A stretch of DNA of 39,772 bases from Nocardiopsis halotolerans DSM 44410. Lineage in GTDB: Bacteria; Actinomycetota; Actinomycetes; Streptosporangiales; Streptosporangiaceae. A program made the translations under genes and the position numbers. The DNA lies in NCBI RefSeq assembly GCF_000341065.1, contig NZ_ANAX01000040.1, forward strand, positions 19,997 through 59,768, read 5' to 3'. The notes under the pieces are model-generated. The model saw only the letters and a list, made by a program, of their open reading frames with translations, did no database searches and was not told the DNA's origin. Shown here piece after piece: positions 14,998 through 23,900 of this stretch. The stretch's first letter is position 1. Each line of letters begins with the position of its first letter.

Positions 14998-16500
14998 TCA
15001 ATCCCCGGAAGGCTTCACGATCGGGAAAAGCACAGTTTCCCGGATGTTCTTTCCGGTGAAGGCCATGAGCAGGCGGTCGATGCCGACGCCCACGCCGCCC
15101 GTCGGCGGCATTCCGTACTCCAGGGCCCGCAGGAAGTCCTCGTCCAGCTGCATCGCCTCGGGGTCGCCCTCGGCGGCCATGAGCGACTGCTGGGTGAGAC
15201 GCTCGCGCTGCTCGACCGGGTCGACCAGTTCCGAGTAGCCCGTGCCCATCTCCATGCCGAACCCGATGAGATCCCACTTCTCGGTGAGCAGGGGGTCCTC
15301 GCGGTGCTGCCGGGTGAGCGGGCTCGTCTCCACCGGGAAGTCCCGCACGAAGGTGGGCTGGATGAGCGTGTGCTCCACCAGCTCCTCGAAGACGTGCTCG
15401 ACGAGCTTGCCCTGGCCCCACGCGGGGTCGTACTCGACCCCCCTGGCCCCGGCCAGGCGGCGGACCTCCTCGACCGGCGTGCGCGGGTCGACCTCGGCGC
15501 CCAGCGCCTCGGACACCGCTCCGTACAGGGTGACCTGCGGCCACTCACCGCCCAGGTCGTGGGTCTGGCCGTCCCGCTCGACCACGGTGGAGCCGAACAC
15601 GGCGCGCGCCGCCTCCTGGACGAGTTCGCGGGTCAGGTCGGCCATGACGTTGTAGTCGGCGTAGGCCTGGTAGAACTCCAGCATCGTGAACTCGGGGTTG
15701 TGCGTGGAGTCCGCGCCCTCGTTCCGGAAGTTCCGGTTGATCTCGAAGACCTTCTCCAGACCGCCCACGACCAGCCGCTTGAGCGACAGTTCGGGGGCGA
15801 TGCGCAGGTACAGGTCCATGTCGTAGGCGTTGATGTGGGTGGTGAACGGGCGCGCCGTGGCGCCGCCGTGCACCTGCATCAACATGGGCGTCTCGACCTC
15901 GATGAAGTCGCGGGAGCTGAGCCCCTCACGGATCGCCCGGATGGCGGCCGAGCGGCGGCGCACCATCTGCTGGGACTCGGGGTTGACGATGAGGTCGACG
16001 TAGCGCTGGCGTACCCGGGCCTCGGGGTCGGTCAGGCCCTTGTGCTTCTCCGGGAGCGGACGCAGGCACTTGGCGGTCAGCGTCCAGGCGCTCACCAGGA
16101 TCGACAGCTCACCCCTGCGGGAGGTGATGACCTGACCCTCCACACCCACGTGGTCGCCGAGGTCGACGTCGGCCTTCCAGGCGTCGAGGCGCTCCTTGCC
16201 GACCTGGTCCAGGGACAGCATGATCTGGACGTCGCCGGTCTCGTCGCGCAGCGTCGCGAAGCACAGCTTGCCGCCGGTGCGGTAGAGCATGACGCGACCG
16301 GAGAGGGAGACCTCCACACCCGTGTGGGTGTCCGGTTCCAGCCCCTGGTGTTTGTCGCGCACGGCCCCGATCGACGTCGTCCGCGGGAAGGTCACGGGGA
16401 AGGGGTCGGTGCCCTCCTCCCGCAGCCGGTCCAGCTTCTGCCGCCGGACCCGCATCTGTTCGGGCAGGTCGTCGTAGGTGTCGTCGTGCGCGTGATTCAC
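14998..16500 (-). CDS. lysS: lysyl-tRNA synthetase, class II
   Basis: A 500-residue class II LysRS that charges tRNA-Lys in the cytoplasm. The N-terminal OB-fold anticodon-binding domain covers about residues 50-150. The catalytic core shows motif 2 (FEINRNFRNEGADSTHNPEF) and motif 3 (GVGIDRLLMAFTGKNIRET). Length equals the family norm. The GTG at 16500 was chosen over the open frame upstream because TAGGAT, a good -10, lies exactly 7 nt before it, pointing to a leaderless mRNA, and because LysRS proteins carry this short N-terminal lead before RVRRQKLDRL. It is monocistronic, with a hairpin terminator downstream and a divergent CDF gene upstream. Confidence 0.97.
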   Translation of the reverse strand: MNHAHDDTYDDLPEQMRVRRQKLDRLREEGTDPFPVTFPRTTSIGAVRDKHQGLEPDTHTGVEVSLSGRVMLYRTGGKLCFATLRDETGDVQIMLSLDQVGKERLDAWKADVDLGDHVGVEGQVITSRRGELSILVSAWTLTAKCLRPLPEKHKGLTDPEARVRQRYVDLIVNPESQQMVRRRSAAIRAIREGLSSRDFIEVETPMLMQVHGGATARPFTTHINAYDMDLYLRIAPELSLKRLVVGGLEKVFEINRNFRNEGADSTHNPEFTMLEFYQAYADYNVMADLTRELVQEAARAVFGSTVVERDGQTHDLGGEWPQVTLYGAVSEALGAEVDPRTPVEEVRRLAGARGVEYDPAWGQGKLVEHVFEELVEHTLIQPTFVRDFPVETSPLTRQHREDPLLTEKWDLIGFGMEMGTGYSELVDPVEQRERLTQQSLMAAEGDPEAMQLDEDFLRALEYGMPPTGGVGVGIDRLLMAFTGKNIRETVLFPIVKPSGD

Positions 16501-16507
16501 GCGCACG

Positions 16508-16513
16508 ATCCTA
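16508..16513 (-). promoter_or_regulatory. -10 element of lysS, leaderless start likely
   Basis: TAGGAT on the minus strand is 7 nt before the GTG start, the same spacing seen at radA and folP. Confidence 0.5.
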
Positions 16514-16679
16514 CCGGCGTCCCGGTGCCCGCCCGACCGGTTCCGGCGGAGCGCCGGAGGCGTCGGCCGCCTACCCGGGCGGACCTGGAACAACCCGGCG
16601 GAGGGCCGCTCACTAGTATTGCGCTGCCCTGCCCCGCGTTCCCTGCCAAGAGCGGTACCTACGGAGAGATGGACTACTG

Positions 16680-17636
16680 GTGAGTGTTGAGGGAAGCACG
16701 AAGGCCGTCGTCATGGCCCTGTGCGCGAATCTGGGAATCGCCGCGACGAAGTTCGTGGCCTACGCCCTGACCGGCTCGTCGTCGATGCTGGCCGAGGGCA
16801 TCCACTCGGTCGCGGACTCCAGCAACCAGGGACTGCTGCTCCTCGGCGGGAAGCGGGCCCGCCGGGGCGCCACCGAGGAGCATCCCTTCGGGTACGGGCG
16901 CGAACGCTACGTGTACTCGTTCATGGTGGCGATCGTGCTGTTCAGCCTCGGCGGTCTGTTCGCCCTGTACGAGGCCTGGCACAAGCTCTCCCATCCGGAG
17001 CCCATCACGAGCTGGCAGTGGGTTCCCGTCACCGTGCTGGTGATCGCGATCGCGCTGGAGTCGTCGGCCATGCGCACCGCGATCAAGGAGTCCAACGCGG
17101 TCCGGGGGAAGGCGAGCTGGGTGCAGTTCATCCGCCGCTCGAAGTCCCCGGAGCTGCCCGTCATCCTGCTGGAGGACGCGGGGGCGCTGGTCGGCCTGGT
17201 GTTCGCGCTGGTCGGCGTCAGCCTGACCCTGGTCACCGGCGACGGCGTGTGGGACGGTCTGGGCACCGCCGCGATCGGCGTCCTGCTGGTGATCATCGCG
17301 ATCGTGCTGGCCGTCGAGGTCAAGAGCCTGCTGATCGGTGAGTCCGCGACCAGCGAGAACGTCCGGTCGATCCGCGAGGCCATCGAGTCGGTCGAGGACG
17401 TGGAACGGCTGATCCACATGCGCACCCAGCACATCGGCCCCGAGGAGCTCCTGGTGGCCGCCAAGATCGCCGTGGACGCCCGGGACGACGCGGAGCGGGT
17501 GACGCGGGCGATCGACGAGGCCGAGAACCGGATCCGCGCGGCCGTGCCCATCGCCACGCTGATCTACCTCGAACCGGACCTGTTCCGGGCCGACCGGGCG
17601 GAGCCGGCCGCGTCCGGGACGCCGACCGGCGAGTGA
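16680..17636 (+). CDS. CDF cation transporter, ZnT9-like subfamily
   Basis: A 318-residue cation diffusion facilitator in the membrane, likely a zinc or other divalent-metal/proton exchanger. About five to six helices lie in residues 10-220, followed by a C-terminal cytoplasmic ferredoxin-like domain. Helix 2 carries LAEGIHSVADSSNQ and helix 5 carries ILLEDAGALVGL. The classic HxxxD pair of helix 5 is replaced by an ExxxD-like ED pair. This and HPFGYGRERYVYSFMV mark the subfamily related to SLC30A9 (ZnT9), whose substrate is uncertain. The GTG at 16680 follows GGAGAG 11 nt upstream. The stop overlaps the remnant of a VapC-type gene. It is not part of the conserved lysS-coaX order I recall, so it may be an insertion. 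Confidence 0.88.
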   Translation: MSVEGSTKAVVMALCANLGIAATKFVAYALTGSSSMLAEGIHSVADSSNQGLLLLGGKRARRGATEEHPFGYGRERYVYSFMVAIVLFSLGGLFALYEAWHKLSHPEPITSWQWVPVTVLVIAIALESSAMRTAIKESNAVRGKASWVQFIRRSKSPELPVILLEDAGALVGLVFALVGVSLTLVTGDGVWDGLGTAAIGVLLVIIAIVLAVEVKSLLIGESATSENVRSIREAIESVEDVERLIHMRTQHIGPEELLVAAKIAVDARDDAERVTRAIDEAENRIRAAVPIATLIYLEPDLFRADRAEPAASGTPTGE

Positions 17637-17923
17637 ACCCGTCGCCGCCGAGATCCTGAGCGGGGCGAAGAGTTCCAGCAGCTGGAGCACCTCACCGACG
17701 GGCTGATCCAGTTGTCCCTGGACAACAGGCTCGACTTCCACATGCAGCGGGTATCTACCGTGAGGCCCGTTCCAAGGGCAAGACGATCCGCAAACTCCAC
17801 GACTGCCTCATCGCGGCGGTCGCCCTGCGGACGGACGCGATCCTCGTGCACCGTGACCGCGACTTCGACCACCTCGCCGGGGTGTTCCCCCGGCTGCGCG
17901 TCCAGCGGCACGACCGGAACTGA
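17635..17923 (+). pseudogene. degraded VapC-type PIN toxin gene
   Basis: Three frames spell parts of one PIN domain. EPVAAEILSGA reads from 17635, then a shift to EEFQQLEHLTDGLIQLSLD, then a second shift to AGIYREARSKGKTIRKLHDC, and onward through LIAAVALRTDAILVHRDRDF to a TGA at 17921. The order (AEILSGA, then DCLIAA, then HRDRDFDHLA) is that of VapC ribonucleases. The first strand with the first catalytic Asp is missing. It overlaps the CDF stop by two bases and no VapB antitoxin gene is seen. I infer a dead remnant of a toxin-antitoxin locus broken by the junction with the CDF gene. Confidence 0.75.
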
Positions 17924-17924
17924 G

Positions 17925-17954
17925 CCGGCGGGGCGGGAGGTCCCGCCCCGCCGG
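17925..17954. terminator. bidirectional terminator
   Basis: CCGGCGGGGCGGGA and TCCCGCCCCGCCGG pair perfectly over 14 bp. It lies between the VapC remnant (plus) and the coaX stop (minus). Confidence 0.8.
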
Positions 17955-17960
17955 AAGGGG

Positions 17961-18743
17961 TCAGCCGACGTTGCGCTCGTAGACCAGGCGCAGACCGATG
18001 AGGGTCAGCCACGGCTCGTGGAGGTCGACGGTCTCGCACTCGCCGACGACGATGGAGGCGAGCCCTCCCGTGGCGACCACGGTCACGTCGTCGGGCTTGT
18101 CGGTGAGTTCGGCGACCATCCGGTCCACGATCCCGTCCACCTGGCCCGCGAACCCGAACACGATGCCCGAGCGCAGCGCCTCGGTGGTGTTCTTGGCGAT
18201 GGCCGAGCGCGGCCTGACGATCTCCACCATGTGCAGCTGGGCGCCGCGCCGGGACAGGGCGTCGACGGAGATGTCGATGCCGGGGGCGATGGCGCCGCCC
18301 ACGTACTCCCCGCGGGCGCTGACCGCGTCGAAGGTCGTCGCCGTCCCGAAGTCCACCACCACCGCGGGCCCCCCGTAGAGGTGGTTGGCGGCCAGCGCGT
18401 TGATGATGCGGTCGCTGCCCACCTCCTTGGGGTTGTCCATCCGGATCGGCACCCCGGTCTTGACGCCGGGTTCGACGATCACGGCCGGGACGTCCCCGAA
18501 GTGGCGGCGGAACATGTCGCGCATCTCGTGCTGCACCGAGGGGACCGAGCAGCACAGGGCGATCCCGTCGATCTCGTCGGAGCCGCTCAGGGCGCCGCCG
18601 TCGACGAGTCCGCGCAGCACCACGGCCCACTCGTCCGCGGTGCGACGCGTGTCGGTTCCCACCCTCCAGTGTTCGAGAAGGTCGTCGGAGTCGAAGAGAC
18701 CGAACACCGTTTCGGAGTTGCCGACGTCGATCGCGAGCAGCAT
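17961..18743 (-). CDS. coaX: type III pantothenate kinase CoaX
   Basis: A 260-residue cytoplasmic kinase that phosphorylates pantothenate, the first step from vitamin B5 to CoA. It belongs to the acetate/sugar kinase-Hsp70-actin superfamily. The phosphate loop is LLAIDVGNSETVFGLF (residues 2-17). The substrate loop is GSDRIINALAA with the conserved Asp, and the second nucleotide motif is VVVDFGTATTFDAV. Length is normal. The ATG at 18743 precedes the family N-terminus, with GATGAGG 8 nt upstream. It is the last gene of the DUF2520-panC-nadBC-coaX operon, 64 bp after nadBC, so NAD and CoA synthesis are linked. panD, often adjacent, is absent. Confidence 0.96.
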   Translation of the reverse strand: MLLAIDVGNSETVFGLFDSDDLLEHWRVGTDTRRTADEWAVVLRGLVDGGALSGSDEIDGIALCCSVPSVQHEMRDMFRRHFGDVPAVIVEPGVKTGVPIRMDNPKEVGSDRIINALAANHLYGGPAVVVDFGTATTFDAVSARGEYVGGAIAPGIDISVDALSRRGAQLHMVEIVRPRSAIAKNTTEALRSGIVFGFAGQVDGIVDRMVAELTDKPDDVTVVATGGLASIVVGECETVDLHEPWLTLIGLRLVYERNVG

Positions 18744-18807
18744 GCTGGGGGCCTCATCCGTGGTCGAAGTGGTGTGTTCCCAAGGAATCTTCCACCAACC
18801 GGGCCCC

Positions 18808-21417
18808 TCACAACAGGTCAAGTGCGATATCCAACGCGGGGCTGGAGTGGGTCAGCGCCCCGACCGCCAGGTAGTCGACCCCGGTGGCGGCCACGTCGGC
18901 CGCCACGTCCAGGGTCAGGCCGCCGGAGGACTCCAGCCGCGCCCGGCCCGCGACCAGCGCGACCGCCTCACGGAGCCGCTCGACGGTGAAGTTGTCGAGC
19001 AGGACCTCCTCGGCGCCCGCGGCGATGGCGTCCTCGATCTGGTCGATCCGGTCCACCTCGACCTCCAGGGGCAGGTCGGGGAAGCGCGCGCGGATGGCGC
19101 GGACCGCCTCGCCGACGCCGCCCGCGGCGACCACGTGGTTGTCCTTGACCAGACCCGCGTCGCTGAGACCGTAGCGGTGGTTGACCCCGCCACCGCAGCG
19201 CACGGCGTACTTCTCCAGCGCGCGCAGCCCCGGCCGGGTCTTGCGGCTGTCCCGGATCCGCGCACCGGTTCCGGCGACGGCGTCCACCCACGCGCGGGTG
19301 GCGGTGGCGATTCCGGACATGTGGGTGAGGAAGTTCAGGGCGGTCCGCTCGGCGGTGAGCAGGTCGCGGGTGCGCGCGGTGACGGTCATCAGGACGTCGC
19401 CGCGCTTGACCGCGTCGCCGTCCGCGACGGTCCGGTGGGTCTCCAGCGCGCCGTCGCAGACAAGCCAGAACACGAGTTCGGCGATCGGGAGCCCGCTCAC
19501 CGTGCCGTCGGCGCGGGCCACCACGTGCGCGGTACGCACCTGGTCGGCGGGGATGGTCGCGACGGTGGTGACGTCGATGCCCGGCCCCGCCGTGAGGTCC
19601 TCGGACAGCGCGCGGCGGACCAGGTCCACGTGGGACTCGGAGGGCGCGGTGTACGGAAGGGTGAACTCGGCACGCGCATCGTGCCTGCTCCGGGGCTCCG
19701 CCTCAGCGCCCGGAGGGGCGAGCGGAAGGGAGATGGCGTCCAGCTCCGCGAGGAGCTCCGGCGGCAGGGAGGGCGTCCAGTCCTCGTCGGTGGTCACGGC
19801 GGTGTTCCCTTCCAGTCGGACGACGATGGGCCGCGCCCGGAGCGCGGGCACCGGCTCGGGGTGGTCCGCACGCTGGTGGGAGCCCCTGCTCTCGGTCCTG
19901 TGCAGCGCCGCGGCGGCCACGAGCCGGGCCACGGTGAGCAGGTTGGCGGTCTCCCACGCGGCCACGTCGGGGGTGACCGGATCGGCGGGGCGGGCGAGGG
20001 CGTCGAGTTCGGCGACCAGTTCGGCCAGTCCCTCCCCGGTGCGCAGTACCCCGGCGTGGCGCGACATCAGGGTGCGCACCCGGGTCGCGGCGGCCGGGTC
20101 AGGAAGCGGCGCGACGGTGCCGGTGACCGTGCCGTGCGTCGGTCGGGGACCGGACTCCTCCGCCAGGCGGGCGGCGATCCGGTCCGCGTAGACCAGGCCC
20201 TCCAGGAGGGAGTTCGAGGCGAGCCGGTTGGCGCCGTGCACCCCGGTACGGGCGACCTCGCCGACGGCCCACAGACCGGGAACCGAGGTGCGGCCGTCGA
20301 TGTCGACCTCGACTCCGCCGGACGCGTAGTGGGCGGCGGGGGCGACCGGGACGGGCTGGACGAGCGGGTCGACGCCGTGCTCACGGCAGGAGGCCAGGAT
20401 GGTGGGGAAGCGTCGCTCCCAGGTCTCCCGGCCGAAGTGGCGGGTCTCCAGGTAGACGTGGTCGACGCCCTGCTCCGCCATCGTGCGGGCGATGGTACGG
20501 GCCACCACGTCGCGGGGGGCGAGGTCGGCCAGCTCGTGGACGCCCTCCATGACGCGTCCCCCCTCCGCGTCCACCAGGTAGGCTCCCTCGCCGCGCAGGG
20601 CCTCGGAGACCAGGGGCTGGCGTCCGCGCGCCTCGGGGCCGAGCCAGAGCACGGTGGGGTGGAACTGGATGAACTCCAGGTCGCGCAGGCGGGCCCCGGC
20701 CCGGGCGGCCAGGGCGAGGCCGTCACCGGTGGACACGGGCGGGTTGGTGGTGGCGGCGAAGATCTGTCCCATGCCGCCGGTGGCCAGGACCACGGCGGGG
20801 GCGAGGACGGCGCCGACGCCGTCGCGCTCCCCCTCGCCCATGACGTGCAGGGTGGCACCGCGTACCGCGCCCGTGTCGGGGTCGCGCAGGGCGTCCAGGG
20901 CGACGGCGTGCTCGATGGCCTCGATCCGCTCCTCGGCGAGGACGGCGGCGACGAGGGCGCGCTGGATCTCGGCGCCGGTGGCGTCGCCGCCCGCGTGCGC
21001 GACACGGTCGACGCGGTGGCCGCCCTCGCGGGTGAGGGCGAGCTCGCCGTCGTCGCCGCGGTCGAACTCGGCACCCAGCCCGATGAGCCAGCGCAGGGCG
21101 TCGGGGCCCTCGGTGGCCAGGACGTTGACTGCGTACGGGTCGGACAGCCCCGCCCCGGCCAGGTGGGTGTCGACCATGTGGGCGACGGGCCCGTCGCCGG
21201 GTGCCATGGCGGCGGCGATCCCGCCCTGGGCGTAGGCGGTGGAGCCGGTGGACAGGCGGTCCTTGGTGACGAGCACGACCCGGCCGCGTTCGGTACGCCG
21301 GACGTAGCGCAGCGCGGTGCTCAGGCCCGCGATACCCGAGCCGACGACCGCGACGTCGGCCTCGACGGTCCACCCCGGCGCGGGTGCGTCGAGCCGTGTC
21401 TGGAGGGGTGTGCTCAT
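18808..21417 (-). CDS. nadB-nadC: NadB-NadC fusion: L-aspartate oxidase and quinolinate phosphoribosyltransferase
   Basis: One 869-residue frame joins two enzymes of de novo NAD synthesis. NadB (about 1-530) oxidises aspartate to iminoaspartate. It shows the FAD motif VVGSGIAGLSTAL (about 24-36), STAYAQGGIAAA, the FIQFHPTVLW and LVSEALRGEGAYL active-site segments, and GANRLASNSLLEGLVY. NadC (about 590-869) converts quinolinate to nicotinate mononucleotide. It shows RDSRKTRPGLRALEKYAV, GGGVNHRYGLSDAGLVKDNH and EVEVDRIDQIEDAI. No stop separates them; an acidic/proline linker lies at about 540-590. At the junction GGAAGGG sits 9 nt before an in-frame GTG (19797), matching a former or active NadC start. 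The ATG at 21417 was chosen over 21429 for spacing from GGAG. NadA is not in this window. Confidence 0.93.
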   Translation of the reverse strand: MSTPLQTRLDAPAPGWTVEADVAVVGSGIAGLSTALRYVRRTERGRVVLVTKDRLSTGSTAYAQGGIAAAMAPGDGPVAHMVDTHLAGAGLSDPYAVNVLATEGPDALRWLIGLGAEFDRGDDGELALTREGGHRVDRVAHAGGDATGAEIQRALVAAVLAEERIEAIEHAVALDALRDPDTGAVRGATLHVMGEGERDGVGAVLAPAVVLATGGMGQIFAATTNPPVSTGDGLALAARAGARLRDLEFIQFHPTVLWLGPEARGRQPLVSEALRGEGAYLVDAEGGRVMEGVHELADLAPRDVVARTIARTMAEQGVDHVYLETRHFGRETWERRFPTILASCREHGVDPLVQPVPVAPAAHYASGGVEVDIDGRTSVPGLWAVGEVARTGVHGANRLASNSLLEGLVYADRIAARLAEESGPRPTHGTVTGTVAPLPDPAAATRVRTLMSRHAGVLRTGEGLAELVAELDALARPADPVTPDVAAWETANLLTVARLVAAAALHRTESRGSHQRADHPEPVPALRARPIVVRLEGNTAVTTDEDWTPSLPPELLAELDAISLPLAPPGAEAEPRSRHDARAEFTLPYTAPSESHVDLVRRALSEDLTAGPGIDVTTVATIPADQVRTAHVVARADGTVSGLPIAELVFWLVCDGALETHRTVADGDAVKRGDVLMTVTARTRDLLTAERTALNFLTHMSGIATATRAWVDAVAGTGARIRDSRKTRPGLRALEKYAVRCGGGVNHRYGLSDAGLVKDNHVVAAGGVGEAVRAIRARFPDLPLEVEVDRIDQIEDAIAAGAEEVLLDNFTVERLREAVALVAGRARLESSGGLTLDVAADVAATGVDYLAVGALTHSSPALDIALDLL

Positions 21418-21508
21418 CTGGGTTCTCATCTCCGGGGTGGCGCCGGTACGCGGCGCTGTCGTGCGGCGGCCCCTCCGGTCCGGGGCCGCACGCGGGACGG
21501 GGGACGGG

Positions 21509-22381
21509 TCACAGGTCCACCGACACGTTGTCGATGAGCCGGGTCGCGCCCACGCGGGCGGCGACGGCGAGGACGGCCTCGCCGCGGTGGTCGGCGGGCG
21601 CGTCGGCGAAGGTGGCGGGGTCGACCAGGGCGAGGTAGTCGAGTTCGACGGGGGGTGTGGCCCCGGCGGCCCCGTCCAGGACGGCGCGGGCGGCGGCGCG
21701 GACGGCGCCGGGACCCTCGGAGGCGGCGGCACGGCCCGCCTCCAGGGCCCGGGACAGGAACAGGGCGCTGGCGCGTTCGGCGTCGGAGAGGTAGACGTTG
21801 CGGCTGGAGGTGGCCAGGCCGTCGGGGTCGCGCAGGGTGGGCGCGCCGACGATCTCGACGGGCATGTTGAGGTCGGCGACCATGCGGCGGACCACGGCGA
21901 GCTGCTGGGCGTCCTTGCGCCCGAAGACCGCGAGGTCGGGCCCGACGAGGTGGAGGAGCTTGCTGACGACGGTGAGCACGCCGGTGAAGAACCCGGGGCG
22001 GGAGGCGCCCTCCAGGCGTTCGCCCATCGCTCCGGCGTGGACGGTGACCGTCTGCTCGGCGGGGTACATGGTGTTGACGCTGGGGGCGAGGACGACGTCG
22101 ACGCCCTCCTGCGCGCACACGGCGGTGTCGGTGTCCAGGGTGCGCGGGTAGCGGTCGAAGTCCTCGTTCGGCCCGAACTGGAGCGGGTTGACGAAGACGC
22201 TGACGACCACGGTGTCGGCCCTTTCGCGCGCCACCCGCATGAGGCTGCGGTGCCCCTCGTGCAGGGCGCCCATGGTGGGGACGAGGGCGACGCGTCCGGC
22301 GTCGGCGAGGGCGCGGCGCAGCTCGTCGGGGGTGTGGACGACGAGGGGGCCGGTCGAGGCGTGCGGTGCGGGTTCGGTCAT
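21509..22381 (-). CDS. panC: pantothenate synthetase PanC
   Basis: A 290-residue cytoplasmic enzyme that ligates pantoate and beta-alanine using ATP. The HIGH-like motif is [15 protein letters not shown] (about residues 34-48). [18 protein letters not shown] follows, then the lid segment [14 protein letters not shown], and the KMSKS-equivalent [15 protein letters not shown]. Length is normal. The ATG at 22381 has GAGGAA about 9 nt upstream. Second gene of the operon, 52 bp after the DUF2520 gene and 91 bp before nadBC. Beta-alanine must come from a panD outside this window or another route. Confidence 0.97.
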   Translation of the reverse strand: MTEPAPHASTGPLVVHTPDELRRALADAGRVALVPTMGALHEGHRSLMRVARERADTVVVSVFVNPLQFGPNEDFDRYPRTLDTDTAVCAQEGVDVVLAPSVNTMYPAEQTVTVHAGAMGERLEGASRPGFFTGVLTVVSKLLHLVGPDLAVFGRKDAQQLAVVRRMVADLNMPVEIVGAPTLRDPDGLATSSRNVYLSDAERASALFLSRALEAGRAAASEGPGAVRAAARAVLDGAAGATPPVELDYLALVDPATFADAPADHRGEAVLAVAARVGATRLIDNVSVDL

Positions 22382-22433
22382 CGGTGGTGTTCCTCGTGGT
22401 GTTCGGCGTCGCGGCGGCCGTGCGCGCCCGCCC

Positions 22434-23318
22434 TCAGCGGCGGAGGACGTCGAGCAGGCGCGCGGCGTCCTCGGGCTTGAGCATTCCGGCGTTGATGGCG
22501 CGGTCGGCGGTGAGCCGGGCGAGCTCGACGTAGCTGGCCACGCTCTCCGGGGCGTTCTCCTGGAGCTGCTCGATGTGCCCGGCGACGGTCCCGGCGTCGC
22601 CGCGCAGGACGGGGCCGCTCAGACCGTGGATGCCCAGGCGCAGGGCGTTGTCCAGGGCGGCGCTGAGCATGGGCGCGAGCATGCGGCCGGGTTCGGCGAC
22701 ACCGGCGGAGGAGAGCAGGGCGGCGCTGTCGGCGACCAGGGTGACCAGGTGGTTGGCGCCCCCGGCCAGGGCCGCGTGGTAGAGGGTGCGCTTGTCCTCG
22801 GTGATCCACACGGGTTCGGCGCCCATCTCGACGACGAGGGCCTCCGCGATGGGGCGCAGCTGCTCGGGCGCGGTGACGCCGAACGCGCAGTTGGCGAGGC
22901 GGTCGACGTCCTCGTCGCGCCCGGTGAAGGTCATGGCCGGGTGGAGCGCGAGGGGCAGGGCGCCGACGAGGGTGGCGGGGGCGAGGACGCCGTAGCCGTG
23001 CGCGCCGCTGGCGTGGACGAGGATCTTGCCGCGCAGGTCGGTGCCGGTGGAGGCGAGCCCCTCGACGAGTTCGGGCAGGTCGTCGTCGGGGACGGTGAGC
23101 AGGACGAGGTCGCTGGCCTCGGCGACCCGTGCCGGTTCGAGGACGCGCGCGGTGGGCAGCCGGTCGGCGACGCGGTTCCGGGAGGCCTCGGAGACGGCGG
23201 AGGCGGCGACGACCTTGTGTCCGGCGCGGCCCAGGGCCTGGCCGAGGACGGAGCCGACCCGGCCCGGCCCGATGACGCCGACCCGCAGACGGGCGGGGCG
23301 CCCCTCAGTCGTCTCCAT
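22434..23318 (-). CDS. Rossmann-like DUF2520 protein
   Basis: A 294-residue protein with an N-terminal dinucleotide-binding Rossmann domain ([18 protein letters not shown], about residues 11-28) and a helical DUF2520 C-terminal domain. The fold resembles 6-phosphogluconate dehydrogenase/ketopantoate reductase-type oxidoreductases. No reaction is established for the family. Conserved pieces include [32 protein letters not shown] and [15 protein letters not shown]. The ATG at 23318 was chosen because the nucleotide-binding motif follows directly and GAGGGGG lies upstream; the frame is open further but reads as leader. It heads the operon with panC, matching Rv3603c-panC in mycobacteria. Its constant link to panC suggests a role in pantothenate metabolism, which is inference. 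Confidence 0.9.
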   Translation of the reverse strand: METTEGRPARLRVGVIGPGRVGSVLGQALGRAGHKVVAASAVSEASRNRVADRLPTARVLEPARVAEASDLVLLTVPDDDLPELVEGLASTGTDLRGKILVHASGAHGYGVLAPATLVGALPLALHPAMTFTGRDEDVDRLANCAFGVTAPEQLRPIAEALVVEMGAEPVWITEDKRTLYHAALAGGANHLVTLVADSAALLSSAGVAEPGRMLAPMLSAALDNALRLGIHGLSGPVLRGDAGTVAGHIEQLQENAPESVASYVELARLTADRAINAGMLKPEDAARLLDVLRR

Positions 23319-23437
23319 GCGTGTGCCCCCTCGTGGTCCGGATGCGTTCGACGCGCCTGTGTTCCCCGCGCCGTCACGCCTGAGCACACGATAGTCCTCC
23401 CGGGTCGGTGACCTGCCGACCCGCCCCCGCACACGCG

Positions 23438-23470
23438 CGTGGGGACGGACACCGTGTGTCCGTCCCCACG
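23438..23470. terminator. terminator after first chaplin-like gene
   Basis: CGTGGGGACGGACAC and GTGTCCGTCCCCACG form a perfect 15-bp stem with a 3-nt loop, about 38 bp past the stop of the minus-strand chaplin-like gene. It also shields the DUF2520-panC operon. Confidence 0.8.
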
Positions 23471-23507
23471 TCCGCGAAGCGACCGACCGGAGGCCCGGTC
23501 GGTACCG

Positions 23508-23750
23508 TCAGTCCTGGATGATGATCCCGGCGTTGTAGCAGGAGCCCAGGGACTTGCCGAGAACCGCGTTGGAGTTGCCGCAGCCCGCGTTCACGTTCTC
23601 CAGGCCGTTGATGTAGGCGAGGTTTCCGCTGACGTCGGAGCCGTGGTTGGAGGTCCAGGTACCGACGTGCGCCGCCGCCGGGGAGGCGGTGAGGAGGACC
23701 CCGGCGGAGGCGAGGACCACGGCACCGGTGGCGAGTGTCTTGTTGAGCAC
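23508..23750 (-). CDS. small secreted chaplin-like protein 1
   Basis: An 80-residue exported peptide. A signal peptide (about residues 1-27, ending SPAAA) precedes a mature part of about 53 residues rich in Asn, Gly and hydrophobic residues, with two cysteines 14 apart in GCGNSNAVLGKSLGSCYN. The design recalls short chaplins (DUF320), the amyloid-forming surface proteins of aerial hyphae, but the VPVNVCGN signature is missing, so the family is uncertain. Two GTGs lie in tandem (23753 and 23750). The second has the better spacing from AAGGAGA and was chosen. No LPxTG anchor is present. It has its own promoter and terminator and is next to a second similar gene. Confidence 0.75.
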   Translation of the reverse strand: MLNKTLATGAVVLASAGVLLTASPAAAHVGTWTSNHGSDVSGNLAYINGLENVNAGCGNSNAVLGKSLGSCYNAGIIIQD

Positions 23751-23871
23751 CACGCGTCTCCTTCTACGTCCGGTCGGGGGGACCGCCGGACTGGTGGTTG
23801 TTCTTGGCACCTTGGGGAGCCGCTGACGAAGCTACCCCCGAGGAGCCCCCATTCACCCGCACTGAACTGGT

Positions 23872-23900
23872 GTTATAACGATAAACATCGCCATGTTCAC
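23872..23900 (-). promoter_or_regulatory. possible promoter of chaplin-like gene 1
   Basis: TATAAC on the minus strand with GTGAAC 17 bp upstream, in an unusually AT-rich patch. The -10 match is strong and the -35 weak. Confidence 0.4.

Noticed and set aside
18385-21537. A 1050-residue plus-strand frame across nadBC
   Set aside because: Antisense shadow of the NadB-NadC frame. Its translation is low-complexity Gly/Arg/Val without motifs.
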